Below, in pieces: positions 58,468 through 64,000 of a DNA stretch of 64,000 bases. The notes under the pieces were generated by a model. It was not told the DNA's origin and ran no database searches. It worked only from the letters and a program-made list of their open reading frames with translations. This stretch comes from UBA7398 sp964632545 (GTDB lineage: Bacteria > Actinomycetota > Actinomycetes > Nanopelagicales > Nanopelagicaceae), in the NCBI GenBank assembly GCA_964632545.1, contig CAZWBQ010000003.1:1-64000 (forward strand). The letters are read 5' to 3'. A program made the position numbers and the translations under genes. Positions within the stretch are counted from its first letter, which is position 1, and each line of letters opens with the position of its first letter.

Positions 58468-59661
58468 TTAACCTTTTATCTGAGATTGCAAAGCGGTTAC
58501 GCGATCTGCTCTCTCCCAAGAAAAATTGGGAAGTTCGCGACCGAAATGTCCATAAGCCGCAGTTTCTAAATAAATTGGTTTTAACAACTGCAAATCGCGA
58601 ATAATTGCAGCGGGACGTAGGTCAAAAACTGCTAACACTGCGTCGGAGATTTGATTAACTGGAACTTTTTCGGTACCGAAAGTTTCAACAAATAATCCAA
58701 CTGGTTGGGCTTTTCCAATTGCATAGGCAACTTGTACTTCACACCGGGTGGCTAAACCAGCCGCCACAACGTTTTTGGCTACCCAACGCATTGCGTATGC
58801 TGCAGAACGATCCACTTTTGAGGGATCTTTTCCACTAAAAGCACCGCCGCCGTGGCGCGCCATCCCGCCATAAGTATCAACAATAATTTTTCGTCCAGTT
58901 AAACCGGCATCTCCCATCGGACCACCCGTAACAAAACGCCCCGTTGGATTAATCAGAACCCGCAGGTCTTTGAAAGGTAAATTGATCTCTTTAAGAACCG
59001 GGTCAATAACTTTCGCCTTAACCTCTGGAGCTAATTGTTTCTCTAAATCTATATTTGCCGCATGCTGGCTAGATATAACTACAGTATTGAGGGAGACAGG
59101 CTTATCGCCATCGTATTCAATTGTAACTTGGGTTTTTCCATCTGGACGTAAGTATCCCAACTCTCCAGATTTACGAACTTGAGTTAACTTCTGCGCTAAT
59201 TTGTGAGCTAACCAAATCGGCAATGGCATTAACTCCGGAGTATCTGTTGTTGCATATCCAAACATCAATCCTTGATCACCAGCACCTTGTAAATCTAGCG
59301 GATCGACAGATTGTGAAACTCGTTCTTCGAAAGCATGATTAACCCCGGCAGCGATATCTTGTGATTGTTGACCAATAGATATGGAAACGCCACATGAGTT
59401 GCCATCAAAACCTTTATCAGATGAGTCATAACCAATTTCTAAAACAGTATCGCGTACCAACCCCATCACATCTGCATAACCATTAGTGGTTACTTCACCG
59501 GCAACATGCACTTGCCCGGTGGTTAGCAGAGTTTCGACTGCAACGCGCGAATTCTTATCTTGACTTAATAAGGAATCCAAGATTGCATCCGAAATTTGAT
59601 CAGCCATCTTATCTGGATGGCCTTCTGTTACCGATTCAGATGTGAATAATCGTTTAGACAT
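58468..59661 (-). CDS. metK: S-adenosylmethionine synthetase
   Basis: Makes SAM from Met and ATP. Motifs: FTSESVTEGHPDKMADQISDAILD, DQGLMFGYATTDTPELMPLP, GGMARHGGGAFSGKDPSKVDRSAAY. Full length at 397 residues. Start ATG at 59661 is preferred because AAGG lies 7 nt upstream; the ATG two codons earlier has the same AAGGT almost touching it. The coaBC stop overlaps this start region. No SAM riboswitch is present. Confidence 0.97.
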   Translation of the reverse strand: MSKRLFTSESVTEGHPDKMADQISDAILDSLLSQDKNSRVAVETLLTTGQVHVAGEVTTNGYADVMGLVRDTVLEIGYDSSDKGFDGNSCGVSISIGQQSQDIAAGVNHAFEERVSQSVDPLDLQGAGDQGLMFGYATTDTPELMPLPIWLAHKLAQKLTQVRKSGELGYLRPDGKTQVTIEYDGDKPVSLNTVVISSQHAANIDLEKQLAPEVKAKVIDPVLKEINLPFKDLRVLINPTGRFVTGGPMGDAGLTGRKIIVDTYGGMARHGGGAFSGKDPSKVDRSAAYAMRWVAKNVVAAGLATRCEVQVAYAIGKAQPVGLFVETFGTEKVPVNQISDAVLAVFDLRPAAIIRDLQLLKPIYLETAAYGHFGRELPNFSWERADRVTALQSQIKG

Positions 59662-60868
59662 TGGCATACCTTAACCGCTCCGCAACGCTATCGAGTAACA
59701 AATCGGCTAGCGTGTCTTTGGAAACCTCTGCAATTTGAGCAACTGACCCGTCATCGCTCAATAAATATCCTGATGTAACGTCTGCACCAAAAATTGCACC
59801 ATTATTTACTTGGTTTACATATAGAAAATCCACACCTTTAGCGACCAATTTTTCTTTTCCATAGGCGAGCAAATTCGAATCGGTTTCAGCGGCAAATCCG
59901 AGTAGAACTTGACCTTCTCTACGGGTTTTCGAAACACCTGCCAGAATATCTGGATTTTTACTCAATTCGATTTCGCTCAAAGTTGATTTTTTAATCTTGT
60001 TTACCGAAAAATTAGTTGGTTTAGCGTCAGCCACTGCAGCGCACATTATTAGCGCATCGCTTTCTGGGAAATAATTTTTAACGGCATAATCCATCTCATC
60101 CGCGCTTTCGACATGTGTGGTTTTTATACCTTCGATATCCGAAAAACCAGTATTAGCAGCAATTAATTCGACGATCGCACCACGTTTAGCGGCGGCATAT
60201 GCGATCGCATAACCTTGTTTACCACTTGATCGATTGCCGATATAACGAACTGGATCAATCGCTTCCCTAGTTCCACCAGCTGTTATCAATAATTTTTTAC
60301 CTAACAAGTCACTTTTGCTTTTCGTAATCTCTAGAAATTCGGAAACGATATCTGCAGTTTCTGGGAATCGTCCGACACCGACATCATCCCCAGTTAGTCG
60401 ACCAAAAGCAGGTTCCATCACAGATATTCCACGCGATCTTAATAATGCAATATTAGAAACTGTAGCTGGGTTTAGCCACATTTGCGGATGCATTGCCGGC
60501 ACTATAACAATCGGCGCTGTAGTAGTAAGCAGCGTGTTTGTTAATAAATCATCAGCTCTACCGGCTGCAATTCTGGCGATTAGATCCGCTGTTGCTGGTG
60601 CGATAATAATAAAATCAGCTTTGGCACCTAACGAAACATGCGGAACTGACGGAATATCTTCCCAAACATCTGTTGTAACTTTACGCCCAGAGAGCGCTTC
60701 CCAGGTTGCTTTGCCTACGAAATTCAAACTTGATGGTGTTGGAACAACCGTAACTAAAAATCCATGATCTTGTAGCCGGCGAAGCAAGTCGCACGCCTTA
60801 TATGCCGCAATCCCCGCACCGACTCCTAATACAACTTCGCGGCCTCTAGGGAAGGATAATTCTGACAT
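59654..60868 (-). CDS. coaBC: Bifunctional CoaBC (phosphopantothenate pathway)
   Basis: Joins cysteine to phosphopantothenate with CTP and decarboxylates the product for CoA. The N-terminal CoaC flavodomain has GVGAGIAAYKACDLLRRL, the His in VPHVSLGAKAD and PAMHPQMWLNPAT; the GRLTGDDVGVGRFPE loop is the actinobacterial form of the substrate-clamp. The C-terminal CoaB part (from about 195) has LLITAGGTREAIDPVRYIGNRSSGK and the KIKKS motif. 404 residues. AAAAGG precedes the ATG. Confidence 0.96.
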   Translation of the reverse strand: MSELSFPRGREVVLGVGAGIAAYKACDLLRRLQDHGFLVTVVPTPSSLNFVGKATWEALSGRKVTTDVWEDIPSVPHVSLGAKADFIIIAPATADLIARIAAGRADDLLTNTLLTTTAPIVIVPAMHPQMWLNPATVSNIALLRSRGISVMEPAFGRLTGDDVGVGRFPETADIVSEFLEITKSKSDLLGKKLLITAGGTREAIDPVRYIGNRSSGKQGYAIAYAAAKRGAIVELIAANTGFSDIEGIKTTHVESADEMDYAVKNYFPESDALIMCAAVADAKPTNFSVNKIKKSTLSEIELSKNPDILAGVSKTRREGQVLLGFAAETDSNLLAYGKEKLVAKGVDFLYVNQVNNGAIFGADVTSGYLLSDDGSVAQIAEVSKDTLADLLLDSVAERLRYANV

Positions 60869-60901
60869 TTTTTACCTTTTAACTCTCGTTAAAGGGAGAT
60901 A

Positions 60902-61165
60902 TTAATTCTGGACAGTTGGCTCAAGGTTCTCAATAGTTAGCAACCCATCATTAATTTCACGAAGCGCAATCGAAAGCGGCTTTTCATGAACATGCGTTTC
61001 AACTAATGGACCAACGTATTCAAGTAAACCTTCACCGAGTTGCGAATAGTAAGCATTGATCTGTCGAGCGCGTTTTGCGGCGTAAAGCACCAAACTGTAT
61101 TTAGAGCCAGCTTTATCTAAAAGTTCATCAATTGGCGGATTGGTGATGCCATCTACATTTGCCAC
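60902..61165 (-). CDS. rpoZ: RNA polymerase omega subunit
   Basis: Small subunit that helps fold beta-prime. 87 residues: PPIDELLDKAGSKYSLVLYAAKRARQIN is the family core, and KPLSIALREINDGLL the C-terminal helix. Start is GTG at 61165 with GAGGAG 6 nt upstream. The gmk-rpoZ-coaBC-metK order is conserved in actinobacteria (Rv1389-Rv1392). Confidence 0.95.
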   Translation of the reverse strand: MANVDGITNPPIDELLDKAGSKYSLVLYAAKRARQINAYYSQLGEGLLEYVGPLVETHVHEKPLSIALREINDGLLTIENLEPTVQN

Positions 61166-61212
61166 AAATTACTCCTCAAAAAAATATTTCGGTGGTTGCC
61201 TCGAGTATTAAA

Positions 61213-61764
61213 TCACTCAGCCGCAGTCGCCAAGGCTACCAGTCCCCTGACTACCTCATCGACCTCGTGATTTACCAGAATCTGGTCGAAATCCGAGGCT
61301 GCCGCCATTTCCGCTTCAGCCAATTCAAGCCTTGCCGCTATCCGTTCCGGATGATCAGTTCCCCTAGCGGTTATCCGTGCCTTCAACTCTTCCCAAGATG
61401 GTGGCATTAAAAAAACTAAAATAGCTGTTGGAAAATGGTTACGCACTTGTCTAGCACCAGAAATTTCTATCTCCAATAACACGTGTTTGCCAGATTTTAA
61501 CGCGGATTCGACCGCGGATCGTGGAGTCCCATATTTTGCGCCAGCAAATTGTGCGTGCTCTAAAAGCGCATTGGTTGCGATTAATTCATTAAATTCACCA
61601 TCGGTAATAAAATGGTAATCGTAACCGTCAATTTCGCCCTCTCTAGGTTTGCGAGTTGTAAAAGAGATACTCAAAACAAACCGATCATCTTTTCTAATCT
61701 CATTGCTAATCGTACTTTTGCCGACACCACCAGGCCCAGAGAGTACGATTAATTTTCCTATCAT
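61213..61764 (-). CDS. gmk: Guanylate kinase
   Basis: Phosphorylates GMP and dGMP. P-loop LSGPGGVGKST, GMP-binding SFTTRKPREGEIDGYDYHFI, EHAQFAGAKYGTP, and the lid/ARGTDHPERIAARL region. 183 residues. ATG overlaps the mihF stop by 4 bp. Nothing is unusual. Confidence 0.96.
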   Translation of the reverse strand: MIGKLIVLSGPGGVGKSTISNEIRKDDRFVLSISFTTRKPREGEIDGYDYHFITDGEFNELIATNALLEHAQFAGAKYGTPRSAVESALKSGKHVLLEIEISGARQVRNHFPTAILVFLMPPSWEELKARITARGTDHPERIAARLELAEAEMAAASDFDQILVNHEVDEVVRGLVALATAAE

Positions 61765-62078
61765 GGATCTATTCCAAATTCATTTTTAATTGCGGCTAAT
61801 TGTTGCGCACCTAAACCTTTAACTCTTCGCTTCTCTGAAATTCCAATACGTTCCATAATTGCAAGAGCCCGCACTACGCCAACACCAGGAATAGATTCCA
61901 ACATCGATTTAACTCGCATTTTCAATATCGCGGGACTTTGGCTCTGCAAGACTTCTAAAAGCGCAATTTCACCGTTTTTAATTTGAGCTTTAACTTTCGC
62001 TCGCTCTTGTCGCGCCGCTGCAGCTTTTAGTAATGCAGCTTTACGTTCCTGCGTACTTAGAATTGGTGGCGCACCCAT
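61761..62078 (-). CDS. mihF: Integration host factor, actinobacterial type (MihF)
   Basis: Nucleoid-associated protein unrelated to proteobacterial IHF; binds DNA through a helix-two-turn-helix. The N-terminal helix is LSTQERKAALLKAAAARQERAKVK, then MRVKSMLESIPGVGVVRALAIMERIGI, the family core with its PGVG turn, and VKGLGAQQLAAI. 105 residues, the normal length. Coupled to gmk. MihF is confined to actinobacteria, supporting the taxonomic call. Confidence 0.95.
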   Translation of the reverse strand: MGAPPILSTQERKAALLKAAAARQERAKVKAQIKNGEIALLEVLQSQSPAILKMRVKSMLESIPGVGVVRALAIMERIGISEKRRVKGLGAQQLAAIKNEFGIDP

Positions 62079-62092
62079 GGAGTAATTAAACC

Positions 62093-62776
62093 TTAAAGGG
62101 AAGCGAGAATCTTCGCGGCGGCTTCACCGGGATCTGATGCCTCAGTTATCGGACGTCCGATAACTAAAAAGTCCGCACCACTTTGGATCGCCATTGCAGG
62201 CGTCATCACGCGCGATTGATCTGCGCTTGCGCTCCCAATCGGACGCACCCCTGGAGTTATTAACGAAATATTCTTAGGAATCGAATTGCGGATTGCGGCA
62301 ACTTCAAGAGGTGAACAAACGATTGCCTTCGCTCCACCAGAAACCGCAACCTTAGCAAGCTGTGCAGCACTTGATAACGCATCATTTTCGAAACCAATCG
62401 CTTTAACATCGGCTTCATCTAGAGAGGTCAAGATTGTTACACCAGTAATTCGCGTATTTGGAAGTTCGCTAACTGCCGCAGCAACCATTTTTGCCCCGCC
62501 CGCAGCATGAACTGTTAAAAAATAAGGGTCAAGCTCTAACAAACTTCGACAGGCTCCAGTTACGGTATTTGGAATATCATGTAATTTCAAATCTAAAAAA
62601 AGTTCAAAATCAAAATCAGCGCGCAATCTATTTATTCCGTCGATTCCAAATTTTAAGAAAAATTCTAAACCAATTTTGTAGATGGAAATTGATGCTCGCG
62701 TTGCCGAAATCCATTTCTTTGCGACATCTAAATCGGTCGTATCAACTGCCAAAATAATCGGTTGTTGGCTAACCAT
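62093..62776 (-). CDS. pyrF: Orotidine 5'-phosphate decarboxylase, class I
   Basis: Last step of UMP synthesis. The catalytic tetrad motif FLDLKLHDIPNTV is of the class I (E. coli-like) type; ITPGVRP and DFLVIGRPITEA form the phosphate site. ATG at 62776 is chosen because GAGG lies 5 nt upstream; an in-frame ATG at 62794 is an alternative. 227 residues. Mycobacterial PyrF at the same locus (Rv1385) is the class II form, so this gene is of a different subtype. It overlaps pyrD by 8 bp. Confidence 0.94.
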   Translation of the reverse strand: MVSQQPIILAVDTTDLDVAKKWISATRASISIYKIGLEFFLKFGIDGINRLRADFDFELFLDLKLHDIPNTVTGACRSLLELDPYFLTVHAAGGAKMVAAAVSELPNTRITGVTILTSLDEADVKAIGFENDALSSAAQLAKVAVSGGAKAIVCSPLEVAAIRNSIPKNISLITPGVRPIGSASADQSRVMTPAMAIQSGADFLVIGRPITEASDPGEAAAKILASL

Positions 62777-63707
62777 TTTCACCTCGATGTGCATAACCGA
62801 TCGCTTCCTTAAAAGTAGAAAAACCGCGCTCTATCAATAGTTTCTCGAGATCTTCTTTCACATTGATAACAGCCGTAGGGTTTCCAAAAGTTGCAGTACC
62901 AATTGAAATTCCACTCGCGCCAGCTAAAACTAACTCTAAGGCATCTCTTCCATTACTCACGCCACCCATACCTAAAATTGGAGTTTTAGGAAAGGCCTGA
63001 TGTACTTGGTAAATCGCCCGAACTGCTACCGGTCGAATCGCCGGACCCGACAATCCACCAGTTTTACCACCTAGTTTTGGACGCATCGAATCAATATCTA
63101 TCACCATGCCGAGTAATGTATTTATAAGAGCTAAACCATCGGCGCCAGCAGAAATAACTTCGCTAGCTATCGCCACAATATCGGTTACATCAGGTGATAA
63201 TTTAACAATAATCGGTAATTCACCACCTAAAGTGCGGCGAACTACCTCTACAACCGCACGAGATGCAATTAAATCGCAAGCGAATACTTGACCACGATTT
63301 TCAACGTTGGGGCAAGAAATATTAACTTCTACTGCGCAAACTCCAGCTATTCCTCGTAATCTTCGTGCGAGCGAACCATAATCATCAACAGTTTCACCTG
63401 CGATAGAGACAACAATACGTGCACCAGCCTTCTGTAAAAAAGGGATGTCTTCAGCAAGAAATTGATCTACCCCTGGTCCTTGTAAACCGATTGAATTCAA
63501 CATTCCAGATGGGGTTTCAGCCATCCGTGGCGTTGCTCTACCAGAACGCGCTTTTAACATTATTGATTTAGTTACTACGGCACCAATTTCAGCTAACGAA
63601 AAAAATTGTGCCAACTCTTTTCCAGATCCGGCGCACCCACTTGCGGTAAAGATTGGATTAGGAAAGTGGCTGTTGCTAAACGAAGTACTGAAATCAAAAT
63701 TAGACAT
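62769..63707 (-). CDS. pyrD: Dihydroorotate dehydrogenase, class 1B
   Basis: Oxidises dihydroorotate, passing electrons to PyrK and NAD. TIM barrel of 312 residues: FTASGCAGSGKEL, TKSIMLKARSG, LNSIGLQGPGVDQF, the catalytic Cys in NISCPNVENRGQVFACD, IVKLSPDVTDI and GMGGVSNGRDALEL. ATG at 63707 overlaps the pyrK stop by 8 bp, which confirms both the start and the 1B assignment; a longer frame upstream would lie inside pyrK. Mycobacteria use the quinone-linked class 2 enzyme instead. Confidence 0.95.
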   Translation of the reverse strand: MSNFDFSTSFSNSHFPNPIFTASGCAGSGKELAQFFSLAEIGAVVTKSIMLKARSGRATPRMAETPSGMLNSIGLQGPGVDQFLAEDIPFLQKAGARIVVSIAGETVDDYGSLARRLRGIAGVCAVEVNISCPNVENRGQVFACDLIASRAVVEVVRRTLGGELPIIVKLSPDVTDIVAIASEVISAGADGLALINTLLGMVIDIDSMRPKLGGKTGGLSGPAIRPVAVRAIYQVHQAFPKTPILGMGGVSNGRDALELVLAGASGISIGTATFGNPTAVINVKEDLEKLLIERGFSTFKEAIGYAHRGENG

Positions 63708-64000
63708 TTGGCGCACCAATAGTCCCGGCTGGGATAACGCCATTTGAATTCCATATAACACTCGCGCCATCCATAACGGGACCGTCAATACAACTTCTGG
63801 ACATTTTGATAGCCCCAGTTTCATCACGTAATGGCACAACACAGGTCATACAGACACCGATTCCGCAGGCCATTGATTCTTCGACAGCGCATTGATGCAT
63901 AATTCCACTCTGCTTAGCAATATCTTGCACTGCAGATAACATCGCCATTGGTCCACAAGAATAGATAATCTCAACGTTATATCGTTCAATTAAATCTGGC
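63700..64000 (-). CDS. pyrK: Dihydroorotate dehydrogenase electron-transfer subunit, truncated at the right edge
   Basis: C-terminal 99 residues of PyrK; the frame continues past 64000. Seen are IIYSCGPMAMLSAVQ (NAD site end) and the 2Fe-2S cluster: Cys in EESMACGIGVCMTCVVP and Cys in SRSCIDGPV. FAD-binding and start regions lie outside the window. It forms the PyrD-PyrK heterotetramer with the downstream pyrD, which it overlaps by 8 bp. Confidence 0.94.
   Translation of the reverse strand, partial: PDLIERYNVEIIYSCGPMAMLSAVQDIAKQSGIMHQCAVEESMACGIGVCMTCVVPLRDETGAIKMSRSCIDGPVMDGASVIWNSNGVIPAGTIGAPNV

Noticed and set aside
59662..60901. SAM riboswitch before metK, or B12 riboswitch before metH
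   Set aside because: metK starts at the coaBC stop, and metH has a 28-bp upstream gap, so there is no room for an aptamer.
62769..63842. Longer pyrD frame with 45 extra N-terminal residues
   Set aside because: The extension lies inside pyrK in another frame; the ATG at 63707 with the 8-bp overlap gives the normal PyrD start.

Overview
The window is a gene-dense, low-GC (about 40% by eye) actinobacterial chromosome segment. Gene order follows blocks known from Mycobacterium and Streptomyces: tlyA-nadK-recN-pyrG-xerD-parA-scpAB-rluB-cmk/der, pgsA-gcvH-garA-ftsR-BFN-merR-gcvP, helY-tatC-tatA-pafC-pafB, mshC-SCO1664-DUF3090-phosphatase and pyrF-mihF-gmk-rpoZ-coaBC-metK-priA-fmt-rsmB-rpe. Actinobacterial markers are MshC (mycothiol), MihF, the PafBC pair, GarA and a PriA without helicase motifs. 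Low GC, tiny intergenic gaps and convergent genes that share stop-codon bases point to a streamlined genome, such as the freshwater acI lineage (Nanopelagicales). That placement is inference; no rRNA is present.

Layout. 0-7.4 kb (+): TPR protein, two small proteins, TlyA, NAD kinase, RecN, CTP synthase, XerD. 7.4-8.7 kb (-): a ParA-like ATPase and a small RHH-like partner. 8.7-15.3 kb (+): condensin adaptors ScpA/ScpB, RluB, chorismate mutase, prephenate dehydrogenase, a Cmk-Der fusion and PgsA. 15.3-21 kb (+): glycine cleavage H and P proteins around GarA, two MerR regulators and a bifunctional nuclease. 21-30.4 kb (-): mannosyl-lipid and lipoprotein enzymes, exonuclease, HelY, lipid kinase, TatC/TatA, PafC/PafB. 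30.5-42.5 kb (mixed): FKBP lipoprotein, TrmI, HAD phosphatase, MetH, PAC2, MshC and its neighbours, aldo/keto reductase, M20 peptidase. 42.6-50.9 kb (mixed): tRNA-Leu(GAG), Apt, Tdk, alcohol dehydrogenase, DUF554, UppP-like, YczE-like, NCS2 purine permease, ABC ATPase, SerB. 50.9-64 kb (-): a long cluster running from pyrK through translation and coenzyme genes to rpe, an FMN riboswitch with ribM, and hisE/hisG.

Regulation. About twenty genes carry a TAnnnT box only 5-8 nt before the start codon, the signature of leaderless transcripts. Two leaders stand out: a clear FMN riboswitch before ribM with a hairpin that masks its ribosome binding site, and an unassigned GC-rich structured leader before the NCS2 permease whose segments can alternately mask or free the ribosome binding site. 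A small two-way hairpin also precedes garA.

Gaps in synteny are informative. Between pafB and trmI, where many actinobacteria carry the Pup-proteasome genes, only an FKBP lipoprotein is found. After rpe, where the riboflavin biosynthesis operon commonly lies, there is only the FMN-riboswitch-controlled transporter. No mobile element, CRISPR array or phage gene was seen.
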